From assembly GCA_946480705.1 (NCBI GenBank), contig CAMLLF010000003.1:1-21008 (forward strand): a stretch of 21,008 nt of DNA, read 5' to 3'. The notes under the pieces were generated by a model. That model ran no database searches and was not told the origin of the DNA. It worked only from the letters and a program-made list of their open reading frames with translations. Position numbers and translations under genes: made by a program. Below are positions 1-7,810 of the stretch, piece by piece (the stretch's first letter is position 1; every line of letters starts with the position of its first letter). Origin of the DNA: an uncultured Lysobacteraceae bacterium. Its GTDB lineage: Bacteria; Pseudomonadota; Gammaproteobacteria; Xanthomonadales; Rhodanobacteraceae.

Positions 1-1587
1 TGGGGCGGCAGCGCGCGACTGCCGTACCTGATCGGCGCGCCGGCGGCGCTCGAATTCATGCTGAGCGGCCGCAACGCCTCGGCCGAGAACGCGCGCGCCA
101 TGGGCCTCGTCGACGCGCTCGCGTCGCCGGAGCTGCTCGTGGAGAAAGCGCGCGAGGTCATCCTGCACCCGCCGACCCGCCCGCTGAAGCAGCGCGCGCT
201 GGCGTGGGCCACGAACCTGTGGCCGACGCGCCAGGCGCTCGCGCCGATGGTGCGCAAGCAGACCGCGGCCAAGGCCAGTCCCTCGCACTACCCCGCACCG
301 TTCGCGCTGATCGAAACCTGGCGCCGCGGCGGCCCGCTCGGCAGACGCCTCGACACCGAAGCTCGCGCGGTCGCGAAGCTTGCGCAGACCTCCACGGCGC
401 GCAACCTGATCCGCGTGTTCTTCCTGCAGGAACAGCTCAAGGGACTCGGCGGCGGCGTGGCCCACGGCATCGACCACGTACATGTCGTCGGCGCCGGCGT
501 CATGGGCGGCGACATCGCCGCCTGGTGCGCGCTGCGCGGCTTCCAGGTCACGCTGCAGGATCGCGAGATGAAGTTCATCCAGCCTGCGCACGCCCGCGCG
601 CGCGAGCTGTACGCCAAGCGGCTGAAGACGCCGGAACGCATCACCCCGGCACTGGAGCGCCTGCAGGCCGACGTCGGCGGAGCCGGCGCGGCCAAGGCCG
701 ACCTCGTCATCGAGGCGATCTACGAAAATCTCGAGGCCAAGCAGGCGCTGTACGCCCAGGTCGAATCGACGTTCCACGAAGGCGAGCTGCTCGCGACGAA
801 CACCTCGAGCATCCCGCTCGATCAGCTCAGCGCGAACCTGCAGCGTCCGCAACTTTTCCTCGGACTGCACTTTTTCAATCCGGTCGCGATGATGCCGCTG
901 GTCGAGGTCGTGACCCACGAGCGCCTCGAACCCGACGCAGTCAAGCGCGCGCTCGCGTTCTGCAAGGCCATCGACAAGCTGCCCGTACCGGTCAAGAGTT
1001 CGCCGGGCTTTCTCGTCAACCGCATCCTGATGCCGTATCTGCTCGAGGCGATGACGCTCTACAGCGAAGGCGTGCCGGGGCCGGTGCTCGACAAGGCGGC
1101 GAAGAAGTTCGGCATGCCGATGGGGCCGATCGAACTCGCCGACACGGTCGGCCTCGACGTCTGCGCGTCGGTCGGAAAGATCCTCGCCGAATTCCTCGGC
1201 CTGGATCTGCCCAAGGGCATGGAAGCGCTGCTCGAATCGGGCAAGCGCGGCAAGAAGGACGGCCAGGGCTTCTACGTCTGGCAGGACGGCAAGCCGGTCA
1301 AGCCGCAGGTCGATCCGAACTACGAGGCGCCGGCCGACATCACCGATCGCATGATCCTGCCGATGCTCAACGAATCCGTCGCGTGCCTGGCCGAAGGCGT
1401 CGTCGAGAACGCCGACCTGCTCGATGCCGGCGTGATCTTCGGCACCGGCTTCGCGCCGTTCCGCGGCGGCCCGATCGCGCACATCCGCAGCGAAGGCGCG
1501 GCCAAGGTCAAGGCGCAGCTCGAAGCGCTCGCGAGCCGCTACGGCAAGCGGTTTGCGCCGAAGGACGGATGGGATCGCGTCGAGTGA
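1..1587 (+). CDS. fadJ: 3-hydroxyacyl-CoA dehydrogenase / enoyl-CoA hydratase (FadJ/FadB type), 5' truncated by window edge
   Basis: The reading frame is open from base 1, so the N-terminus lies outside the window; 528 residues are visible out of roughly 700 usual for FadJ/FadB. Residues 1-50 are the end of a crotonase (enoyl-CoA hydratase) domain, with GGSARLPYLIG and AMGLVDAL. A Rossmann NAD-binding motif, GAGVMG, follows at about 164-169. The dehydrogenase signature GLHFFNP has the expected catalytic His at about 290, then SSPGFLVNRIL. The C-terminal half-repeat of the dehydrogenase domain ends with GTGFAPFRGGP at about 481-491. The family hydrates trans-2-enoyl-CoA and oxidises L-3-hydroxyacyl-CoA in the cytoplasm during beta-oxidation. 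A thiolase partner is expected upstream, outside the window. FadJ is favoured over FadB by general resemblance only. The gene ends next to a strong palindrome that separates it from the convergent panE-like gene. Confidence 0.88.
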   Translation, partial: WGGSARLPYLIGAPAALEFMLSGRNASAENARAMGLVDALASPELLVEKAREVILHPPTRPLKQRALAWATNLWPTRQALAPMVRKQTAAKASPSHYPAPFALIETWRRGGPLGRRLDTEARAVAKLAQTSTARNLIRVFFLQEQLKGLGGGVAHGIDHVHVVGAGVMGGDIAAWCALRGFQVTLQDREMKFIQPAHARARELYAKRLKTPERITPALERLQADVGGAGAAKADLVIEAIYENLEAKQALYAQVESTFHEGELLATNTSSIPLDQLSANLQRPQLFLGLHFFNPVAMMPLVEVVTHERLEPDAVKRALAFCKAIDKLPVPVKSSPGFLVNRILMPYLLEAMTLYSEGVPGPVLDKAAKKFGMPMGPIELADTVGLDVCASVGKILAEFLGLDLPKGMEALLESGKRGKKDGQGFYVWQDGKPVKPQVDPNYEAPADITDRMILPMLNESVACLAEGVVENADLLDAGVIFGTGFAPFRGGPIAHIRSEGAAKVKAQLEALASRYGKRFAPKDGWDRVE

Positions 1588-1591
1588 GAAG

Positions 1592-1679
1592 AAAAAACCA
1601 GAGGGTAGCAGGCAGGAACTAGAGAAGGCGGGGCCTCGCTTTCCAGTTCCTGCCTACTACCCTCTATTTGTTTCTCTTT
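1592..1679. terminator. Long palindrome, probable bidirectional intrinsic terminator
   Basis: Arms at 1600-1620 and 1645-1665 are 21-nt inverted repeats with a single C:A mismatch (1609/1656). The 24-nt centre can pair further (GCG at 1628-1630 with CGC at 1637-1639). On the minus strand the stem is followed by GG then six T (1597-1592); on the plus strand by a T-rich run (1667-1679). It lies between convergent genes, so it can stop transcription both ways. The right arm contains the panE-like stop codon (1659-1657). It could also be a repeated palindromic element used as a terminator. Confidence 0.75.
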
Positions 1680-2574
1680 CGTACACGCGCAAATGCGCCG
1701 CCGCAGCACGCAGCAGCGGCATATCGACATCATGCGCGGCACCGCGGCCGATCAGGTCGCCGATGATGTGTTCGCATTCGGTGGCCGCACCGCGCAGCAG
1801 GTCGCGCAGCATCGATGCTTTCAGCGGCGAATCCGGCGTCGTCAGTATCGCCGTCGCTTCGGTCTTCGCGTCCTCGGCGACTGCATGGCCGGCGGCTGCC
1901 GCGACGGCGCAGGCTTCGGCATAGCAGCGCCGCAGCAGCCCGGCGCCGTCGGGCGTCGAGACGATGTCGCCGACCGATCCGCGCATCAGGCAGGTCATCG
2001 CGGCGAGCGTCGCGAGGAAAGCGAATTTTTCCCACATCGTGTCGACGATACGCTCGCTGCGGCGCACGTCGGCGGTTGCCGCCAGCAGCTCGGTCGACAG
2101 CGCGTCGAGACGTTCGTCGGATCCGCGCGCGCCGAAGGTCAACCGGTGCAGCTGTCCCATATGCTGCACGCTGCCGTCGGACTGCAGCGCGACGGAGATG
2201 TGACACAGTCCGCCGAGCACGCGATGCGCGCCGAAGGCGAGGTCGAGCAGATCGAGATGACGCAGTCCGTTGAGCAGCGGCAGCACGCGGCTGTCGCGAC
2301 CGACCGCCGGCGCGATCGCCGCGAGCGCGGTGCCGAGGTCGTAGGCCTTGCACGACAGCACGATCAGATCGAACGTCGCCGCCGGCGGTATCGCGGTCAG
2401 CAGATCGACGGGCCCCGCGAAATCGCCGTGCGGACTGCGCACGCGCAGCCCCTCGCGACGCAGCAGTTCCGCGCGTGCCGGACGCACCAGAAACGAAACG
2501 GCGCAGCCCGACTGGATCAGGCGTGCGCCGAAATAGGCGCCGGTCGCGCCGGCGCCGAGGACGAGTACCCGCAT
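1657..2574 (-). CDS. panE: 2-dehydropantoate 2-reductase family protein (PanE/ApbA-like)
   Basis: The 305-residue product starts MRVLVLGAGATGAYFG, an N-terminal NADPH-binding Rossmann motif. It carries the family's LLNG (Asn102), a Lys183 at the catalytic position (WEKF), and the C-terminal SML...TECEHI block containing the substrate-binding Ser and Glu. PanE reduces ketopantoate to pantoate for coenzyme A synthesis. Two Asn residues that follow the catalytic Lys in E. coli PanE (N180, N184) are Leu187 and Ala191 here. The protein may therefore be a COG1893 paralogue with another 2-keto substrate, and the symbol is tentative. The ATG at 2574 is chosen because it overlaps the pilZ stop as TGATG; a GTG one codon upstream (2577) is the alternative. 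It is the last gene of the pabB-pilZ operon, and its stop lies inside the terminator palindrome. Confidence 0.75.
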   Translation of the reverse strand: MRVLVLGAGATGAYFGARLIQSGCAVSFLVRPARAELLRREGLRVRSPHGDFAGPVDLLTAIPPAATFDLIVLSCKAYDLGTALAAIAPAVGRDSRVLPLLNGLRHLDLLDLAFGAHRVLGGLCHISVALQSDGSVQHMGQLHRLTFGARGSDERLDALSTELLAATADVRRSERIVDTMWEKFAFLATLAAMTCLMRGSVGDIVSTPDGAGLLRRCYAEACAVAAAAGHAVAEDAKTEATAILTTPDSPLKASMLRDLLRGAATECEHIIGDLIGRGAAHDVDMPLLRAAAAHLRVYERETNRG

Positions 2575-2939
2575 CACATCGTGTGGGTCGGACGATCCGA
2601 CCCGAGGATGCCGGCGAGTATCGATTCGATCTTGGTCCGCGCGGCTTCGCCGTCGGCGGATTCGTTGAACTGCACGCCGATGCCGGCCGTGCGATTGCCC
2701 TGCGCGCCCGGCGGCGTGATCCAGACGACCTTGCCGGCGACCGGCAGGCGATCCTTTTCTTCCATGAGCGTCAGCAGGATGAAGACTTCGTCGCCGAGCG
2801 AATAGCGCTTGGCCGTCGGAACGAACAGGCCGCCGTTCTTCACGAACGGCATGTAGGCGTTGTAGAGCGCGCCCCTGTCCTTGATCGCCAGCGACAGAAT
2901 GCCTTGCCGCGGCATTCCGCCCATTGCCGGGGTTGCCAT
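2574..2939 (-). CDS. pilZ: Type IV pilus assembly protein PilZ
   Basis: The 121-residue product is essentially a single PilZ domain. The opening GGMPRQGILSLAIKD and the KNGGLFVP segment (34-41) are typical of the founding PilZ type. The RxxxR and D/NxSxxG residues of c-di-GMP-binding PilZ domains are absent, as is usual in this orthologue group, so direct c-di-GMP binding is not expected. In Pseudomonas and Xanthomonas PilZ is needed for type IV pilus biogenesis and contacts PilB and the FimX system; I infer the same role here. No other pilus gene is in the window. The gene follows holB with a 1-nt gap, the conserved tmk-holB-pilZ order, and its TGA overlaps the ATG of the panE-like gene. Confidence 0.92.
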   Translation of the reverse strand: MATPAMGGMPRQGILSLAIKDRGALYNAYMPFVKNGGLFVPTAKRYSLGDEVFILLTLMEEKDRLPVAGKVVWITPPGAQGNRTAGIGVQFNESADGEAARTKIESILAGILGSDRPTHTM

Positions 2940-2940
2940 G

Positions 2941-3909
2941 TCACGCCCTCCTCGCCGCCGGCGCCAACGCGCGCCAGGCCAGCAACAGTTCCAAGAGAAG
3001 CAGTTCGCTGCGTACCGGTGTGCGCAATTGCTCGCGCACGCGGCCCGCCTCGCGGAACCACTGCGCTAGCTTGTTGAAATCGCTGATGGCGGTCAAGGCG
3101 AGCGGCCCGCGCGCGCCGCGCGCCTGCGCGGCCGCCTCGGCCTGTGCGAGCTGCGCGGCGAACCAGGTGCGGCGCTCGCCGTCGCCCTTGGCCCAGCGGT
3201 TGGCCACTTCGGCCGGCACGGCCTTGCGCGTCCAGAGCTGGCCGAGGTCGGTCGCGACCTCGGTGCGCAGCGCGAGCCCGCCGCCGCGCGCGAGTTCGAG
3301 CGCGAGGCCCGGATTGCCCGCGGCCGCATCGAGCGCCTGCGCCGCGCCGTCCACGCCCTGGGCCTTGAGCCAGGCCATCGCGTCGGCCGCATTCGGCAGC
3401 ACGAAGTCCAGGCGCTGGCAGCGCGAGCGGATCGTCGCCGGCAGCCGCGAGGTCTGGTCGCTGACGAGCAGCATGACCGTGCCCGCCCCGGGTTCCTCGA
3501 GCGTCTTGAGCAGCGCGTTGGCGGCCGACGTGTTCATGAGGTCGGCCGGATCGATCAGGGCGACCTGATGGCCGCCGAATTGCGCCGTCATCGACAGGCG
3601 CTGCGACAGCCGGCGGATCTGGTCGACCGTGACTTCGGTGCGCAGCGTCTTGCCGTCCTCGCGCAGTTCGAGATTCACCTCGACGCGGTCCGGATGGCTG
3701 CCGGCGGCGACGAGCAGGCAGCCGCGGCAGCGGCCGCAGGCGCCGTCGCCGCCGTTTTCGCAGAGCAGCAGCGCCGCGAGCCCCGCAGCGAACGCGCGCT
3801 TGCCGAGTCCTGCCGGCCCGCTCAGCAGCAGCGCATGCGGCATCGCGCCGCGGCGCCGGCGTTCGAGGACATTGTTCCAGAGTGGACGATTCCAGTCGGC
3901 GCCGCTCAT
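2941..3909 (-). CDS. holB: DNA polymerase III subunit delta'
   Basis: The 322-residue product is the delta' subunit of the clamp loader, which helps the complex open and load the beta sliding clamp. Near the N-terminus are PHALLLSGPAGLGKR (P-loop-like, Lys37) and four cysteines (50, 58, 61, 64) matching the zinc module of the family. A DPADLMNTSAANALLKTLEEP segment and the SRCQRL motif of clamp-loader subunits follow. Unlike E. coli delta', the P-loop Lys is retained, although the following residue is Arg rather than Ser/Thr. The ATG overlaps the tmk stop as ATGA (3909-3906), indicating translational coupling. Confidence 0.93.
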   Translation of the reverse strand: MSGADWNRPLWNNVLERRRRGAMPHALLLSGPAGLGKRAFAAGLAALLLCENGGDGACGRCRGCLLVAAGSHPDRVEVNLELREDGKTLRTEVTVDQIRRLSQRLSMTAQFGGHQVALIDPADLMNTSAANALLKTLEEPGAGTVMLLVSDQTSRLPATIRSRCQRLDFVLPNAADAMAWLKAQGVDGAAQALDAAAGNPGLALELARGGGLALRTEVATDLGQLWTRKAVPAEVANRWAKGDGERRTWFAAQLAQAEAAAQARGARGPLALTAISDFNKLAQWFREAGRVREQLRTPVRSELLLLELLLAWRALAPAARRA

Positions 3910-4547
3910 GGTGCGCTCCGCGCCGAGAGGAACCGGGCGAGGGTCCGCTCGACCTGGACGAGCACGTCGCCGATCGGGCGGCTCGCGTCGATCGGGCGGA
4001 ATCGCTCCGGGTCGGCGGCGGCGCGCGCGCGATAGGCGGCGCGCACGCGTTCAAAGAAATCGAGCTGCTCGCGTTCGATGCGGTCGGCTTCGCCGCCGCG
4101 CGAACCCGCGCGCGCCATGCCCTGCGCGACCGGCAGGTCGAGCAGCAGTGTGAGATCGGGCCGCAGTCCGTCGGCGGCCCAGGCTTCGAGGTCGGCGATC
4201 CGCGCTTCGGGCTGGCCGCGGCCGCCGCCCTGGTAGGCGAAGCTCGCATCGGTGAACCGGTCGCTGACGACCCAGCGTCCGGCGGCGAGCGCCGGCCGCA
4301 CGACGTCGCGCACGAGTTGCGCGCGCGCGGCGAACATCAGCAGCAGCTCGGATTCGGCACAGAGACCCCGGTAGGCGGGATCCAGCAGCACGCCGCGGAT
4401 CGCTTCGCCGGCCGGCGTACCGCCGGGTTCGCGCGTGAACTGCGCGTCGATGCCGGCTGCCGCCAGATAGTCGCGGATGTGCGCCAGCACGGTGCTCTTG
4501 CCCGCGCCCTCGCCGCCTTCGAGCGTGACGAATGCGGCCGCGGTCAT
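3906..4547 (-). CDS. tmk: Thymidylate (dTMP) kinase
   Basis: The 213-residue product has the normal family length. It carries the P-loop EGGEGAGKST (10-19), the REPGGT motif (39-44), the SDRF motif (95-98) that helps bind dTMP, and an Arg-containing LID segment around 147-160 (GSRGGEADRIE). It phosphorylates dTMP to dTDP in the cytoplasm, an essential step for dTTP supply. The ATG at 4547 is chosen because it starts just before the P-loop and overlaps the mltG stop as ATGA; the frame stays open far upstream only because it is antiphase to mltG in GC-rich DNA. It overlaps holB by four bases downstream. Confidence 0.95.
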   Translation of the reverse strand: MTAAAFVTLEGGEGAGKSTVLAHIRDYLAAAGIDAQFTREPGGTPAGEAIRGVLLDPAYRGLCAESELLLMFAARAQLVRDVVRPALAAGRWVVSDRFTDASFAYQGGGRGQPEARIADLEAWAADGLRPDLTLLLDLPVAQGMARAGSRGGEADRIEREQLDFFERVRAAYRARAAADPERFRPIDASRPIGDVLVQVERTLARFLSARSAP

Positions 4548-5608
4548 GGCGTGCGCCGCAACTGGTAGCGCGCGACCGCGCGATTGTGCGCGTCGAGATT
4601 CGCGCTGAATTCGTGCGAGCCGTCGCCGCGGGCGACGAAGTACAGCGCATCGCCGGGAGCCGGCTGCACGGCGGCGCGCAGCGCGGCCGCACCCGGCAGC
4701 GCGATCGGCGTCGGCGGCAGCCCCACCCGCGTATAGGTGTTGTAGGGCGTGTCGGTGTCGAGATCGCGGCGGCGCAGGTTGCCGTCGAAGCTGCTGCCGA
4801 GGCCGTAGATCACGGTCGGATCGGTCTGCAGCTTCATGCCCAGGCGCAGGCGCCGCACGAACACGCCGGCGATCGCCGGCCGCTCGTCGGCCTTGCCGGT
4901 TTCGCGCTCGACGATCGAGGCCAGGATCAGGGCCTGGTACGCCGATTCCAACGGCAGGTCGGGCGCGCGCGCCTTCCACGCCTGATCGAGCGCACGCGTC
5001 ATGGCCTCGTGCGCCTGGCGCAACAGGTCGACGTCGCTGTCGCCGCGCGTCCACAGATAGGTTTCGGGCAGGAAGCGGCCTTCGGGATGGTCGGCCCCGG
5101 CGCCGAGCTTGCGCATGATCTCGGCGTCCGACAGCGTGGCCAGGCTTTGCCGGACACCGGTCTCGGCGGCGAGCGCGCTGCGCAGTTGGCGAAATGTCCA
5201 CCCTTCCACGATGGTGAAGCGATGCCGGATAACGTCGCCGGCCGCCATGCGCCGCAGCAGTTCGCGCGGCGTCGTGCCCGGCGGCACGGCGTATTCGCCG
5301 GCGCGCAGGCGCGACGCGACGCCCATGCGCTGCGCCAGCGCGCGCCAGTACAGATCGTGCGCGTCGCTGAAGCCCGCGTCGCGGATCTGCCGCCGGATCG
5401 CCGCAAACGATGCGCCGGACGGCACATCGAGCACGGCCGTCTCGCCGACGCGCAGGGGCGTGTCGACGAACGCGGTCCAGTCGCGCCAGACCCACCAGCC
5501 GCCCGCGGCGAGCGCGATCAGCAGCAGCGCGAAAAAGGCGCGCAGTCCGCCGCCGCGTTTCGGCTTGCGGCTCGCGGCTTTCGCCTTCTTGGGCTTGCCC
5601 TTAGCCAT
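4544..5608 (-). CDS. mltG: Endolytic murein transglycosylase MltG (YceG)
   Basis: The 354-residue product has a Lys/Arg-rich cytoplasmic tail (1-20) and a single membrane segment (about 22-41). A LysM-like region follows at about 55-115 (LRAGEY, PGTTPRELLRRM), then the YceG catalytic domain with ASIVERETG; Glu235 corresponds to the catalytic Glu of E. coli MltG. The GRFLPETY and TDPTVIYG motifs are also present. The family cleaves nascent glycan strands at the inner-membrane surface and is thought to set strand length as a terminase. The start overlaps the end of pabC by 8 nt and the stop overlaps tmk (ATGA), the conserved pabC-mltG-tmk arrangement. Confidence 0.94.
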   Translation of the reverse strand: MAKGKPKKAKAASRKPKRGGGLRAFFALLLIALAAGGWWVWRDWTAFVDTPLRVGETAVLDVPSGASFAAIRRQIRDAGFSDAHDLYWRALAQRMGVASRLRAGEYAVPPGTTPRELLRRMAAGDVIRHRFTIVEGWTFRQLRSALAAETGVRQSLATLSDAEIMRKLGAGADHPEGRFLPETYLWTRGDSDVDLLRQAHEAMTRALDQAWKARAPDLPLESAYQALILASIVERETGKADERPAIAGVFVRRLRLGMKLQTDPTVIYGLGSSFDGNLRRRDLDTDTPYNTYTRVGLPPTPIALPGAAALRAAVQPAPGDALYFVARGDGSHEFSANLDAHNRAVARYQLRRTP

Positions 5609-6425
5609 GCGCGGGCTCCATCAGGCCGCGCTCGCGCCAGTGCGCCTGCAGCGCGCGCGCGACCGGTCCCGGCGCAAACGCGCGGTCGTCGATGCGATTG
5701 ACCGGCAGGATGCCGCGCAGGCTGGAGGTCAGGAATACTTCGTCGGCTCGCATGACTTCGTCCCAGGTTAGCCGCACCACGCCGACATCGCGGCCTTCCA
5801 GCACGTCGGCGCGCGTGACGCCGGCAACGCCGCACTCGTCGAGCGCCGGGGTCAGCAGGCGTCCGTCGCGGACGACGAACAGATTCGCCGCAGTCGCGCC
5901 GATCGCGTTGCCGTGCGCATCGCCGAGCAGTCCTTCCGCGACGGCCGGATCGTTCCATTCCGCGCGCGCCAGCACGTGTTCGAGCCGGTTGAGGTGCTTG
6001 ATGCCGGCCAGACGCGGCTGCGTCGCGAGACGCAAACCGCAGCAGCGTACCCGGATTCCGTGCACGTACCAATCGGGCGGAACCGTCGGCGCCGGCGTCG
6101 CCGTCACGACCCAGACCGGTTCGGGCGCGGCCGGCGGCGCGTAGCCGCGTTCGCCGACGCCGCGCGTCAGCGTGATGCGCACGGCTGCACGCGCGATGCC
6201 GCGGCAGGCCTCGCGCGCGGTCGCAAATACCGCATCGACGTCGGGCAGCGGCAGCGCCAGCCGCGCCGCGTCGCTCTCGAGGCGCGCGCGGTGGCGCAGC
6301 CACAGCGGCGCGGCGCCGTCGACGAACAGCACGGTCTCGAACAGGCCGTCGCCGTAGAGCAGTCCGCGGTCGCGCGCGTCGATCGCATCGCCGGCGCGGC
6401 CGTTGACGAAGCTGCGCGGCGTCAT
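5601..6425 (-). CDS. pabC: Aminodeoxychorismate lyase
   Basis: The 274-residue product is a fold-type IV PLP enzyme that cleaves 4-amino-4-deoxychorismate to p-aminobenzoate and pyruvate. It has YGDGLFET (24-31), TRGVGERGY (88-95), and AGIKHLNRLE, whose Lys143 is the PLP-binding lysine, matching E. coli PabC almost residue for residue. ANLFVVRDG (180-188) and CGVAGVTR follow. The PLP N1-contacting Glu of the family (E. coli E173, exactly 33 residues after the Lys) is Gly176 here. The gene is coupled to pabB (ATGA, 6425-6422) and overlaps mltG by 8 nt. Folate-pathway function is strongly supported by pabB next door, although activity with the Gly substitution is unproven. Confidence 0.9.
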   Translation of the reverse strand: MTPRSFVNGRAGDAIDARDRGLLYGDGLFETVLFVDGAAPLWLRHRARLESDAARLALPLPDVDAVFATAREACRGIARAAVRITLTRGVGERGYAPPAAPEPVWVVTATPAPTVPPDWYVHGIRVRCCGLRLATQPRLAGIKHLNRLEHVLARAEWNDPAVAEGLLGDAHGNAIGATAANLFVVRDGRLLTPALDECGVAGVTRADVLEGRDVGVVRLTWDEVMRADEVFLTSSLRGILPVNRIDDRAFAPGPVARALQAHWRERGLMEPAHG

Positions 6426-7810
6426 GCGTCAAGTCCGAGCGCGCGCAGCAGGCCGCGCGCCTTGTGCCGCGTCTCGTCGAGTTCGCGCGCGGCGACCGAG
6501 TCGACGACGATGCCTGCGCCGGCGCGCCAGCGCAGCTGGTCGCCGCTCTGCGTCATCGTCCGGATGAGAATGTTGAGATCGAGGTCGCCGTCGCGATTGA
6601 GATAGCCGAAGGCGCCCGTGTACGCGCCGCGGCCGCAGCCTTCGAGCTCGGCGATGATCTGCATGCAGCGCACTTTCGGGCAGCCCGTGATCGTGCCGCC
6701 CGGAAACACGGCGCGGATCACCTCGCCCGGCGTGACGTCGCGGCGCAGCGTCGCGCTGACGTTCGAGACGATGTGGTGAACATGGGCATAGGTTTCGACG
6801 CTCATGAGCTCGTCGACGACGACCGTGCCCGGTTGCGCGATGCGGCCGAGATCGTTGCGCTCGAGATCGATCAGCATGACGTGCTCGGCGCGTTCCTTCG
6901 GATGACCGACGAGTTCGCGGATGCGCGCCGCATCGTCGTCTCCGGCGAAGCGCGGACGCGTGCCGGCGATCGGCCGCGTCTGCACGCGCTCGCCCTGCAC
7001 CTGCACGAGGCGCTCCGGCGACGAGGAGATCACGGCCCAGTCCTCGTGCTGGAACAGCCCGGCGAACGGCGACGGATTCGCCGCGCGCAGTCGTGCGTAG
7101 AGCGCGGCCGCTGCGGTCGGCTCGGCCAGCCGCGCACGCCATTCGCGCGACAGATTGACCTGGAAGATATCGCCGGCACGCAGGTACTCGTGGATGCGCG
7201 CGACGCCGTCGAGGAAGCGCTCGGGCGCGTCCTCGTCGATCGCCGCCAGTGCGATCGGCGGCGGCGGCGTTGCCGAGGCGGCGGCGAGATCGGCTTCGAC
7301 GAGATCGAGCTGCGCCGCGTGCTCGGCTTCGGCGACGAGCACGGTGCGATCGTTCGCATGATCGACGAGTATGCCGACCGGGCAGCGCAGCGCGATCGCG
7401 CGCGGCAGCGTCGCGTCGGGTGCCGGCGGCAGGCGCAGCACCGGCTCGACCTGGGCGGCGAGTTCATAGGCGAGAAACAGCGCCCAGCCGCCGCGGAACG
7501 GCAGCGCCGAACTGTCCATGTCCCGCAACGTGCGGCGCGCCTGCCAATGCCTGTCGAGCGCGCCGAGGAAATCGCTGCCGAGATCGTTGCCGGCTGCGTC
7601 GACGACACCGCCGTCCGCGCGCAAGGTCAGGCTGTCTTGCGGAAATGCCGGCAGCACGTCCCAGCGCGCGTTGACGCCGGTCGCGGCGCTCTGCAGCAGG
7701 CACGGATAACGCGCGGGCCGTGCCGCCGCGAGCGCGAGCAGGTCATGGCGGCGCGGCAGCTCTCGCGTGACGAGTTCCTGCCGCAGCGATGCGGGAACGA
7801 AAACAGACAC
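6422..7810 (-). CDS. pabB: Aminodeoxychorismate synthase component I
   Basis: The 462-residue product belongs to the chorismate-utilising (PabB/TrpE/MenF) family. PabB converts chorismate plus ammonia (from the PabA glutaminase, not in this window) to aminodeoxychorismate. Visible motifs are IFQVNLSR, ISSSPERLV (261-269), the FPGGTITGCPK core (369-379), and GAGIVVDS. The active-site signature is PIAGT (280-284), as in TrpE, instead of the PIKGT of E. coli PabB, so the nucleophilic Lys274 is replaced by Ala282. Context with pabC favours PabB over anthranilate synthase. The start is GTG (7810), the most upstream plausible codon, giving MSVFVPASLRQELV. A 188-nt gap separates it from fabF, so it may begin its own transcription unit. 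Confidence 0.88.
   Translation of the reverse strand: MSVFVPASLRQELVTRELPRRHDLLALAAARPARYPCLLQSAATGVNARWDVLPAFPQDSLTLRADGGVVDAAGNDLGSDFLGALDRHWQARRTLRDMDSSALPFRGGWALFLAYELAAQVEPVLRLPPAPDATLPRAIALRCPVGILVDHANDRTVLVAEAEHAAQLDLVEADLAAASATPPPPIALAAIDEDAPERFLDGVARIHEYLRAGDIFQVNLSREWRARLAEPTAAAALYARLRAANPSPFAGLFQHEDWAVISSSPERLVQVQGERVQTRPIAGTRPRFAGDDDAARIRELVGHPKERAEHVMLIDLERNDLGRIAQPGTVVVDELMSVETYAHVHHIVSNVSATLRRDVTPGEVIRAVFPGGTITGCPKVRCMQIIAELEGCGRGAYTGAFGYLNRDGDLDLNILIRTMTQSGDQLRWRAGAGIVVDSVAARELDETRHKARGLLRALGLDA

Noticed and set aside
1553..1924. Small open frames on both strands with similar peptides around EGSRQELE
   Set aside because: The similarity is produced by the inverted repeat at 1600-1665, not by coding sequence.
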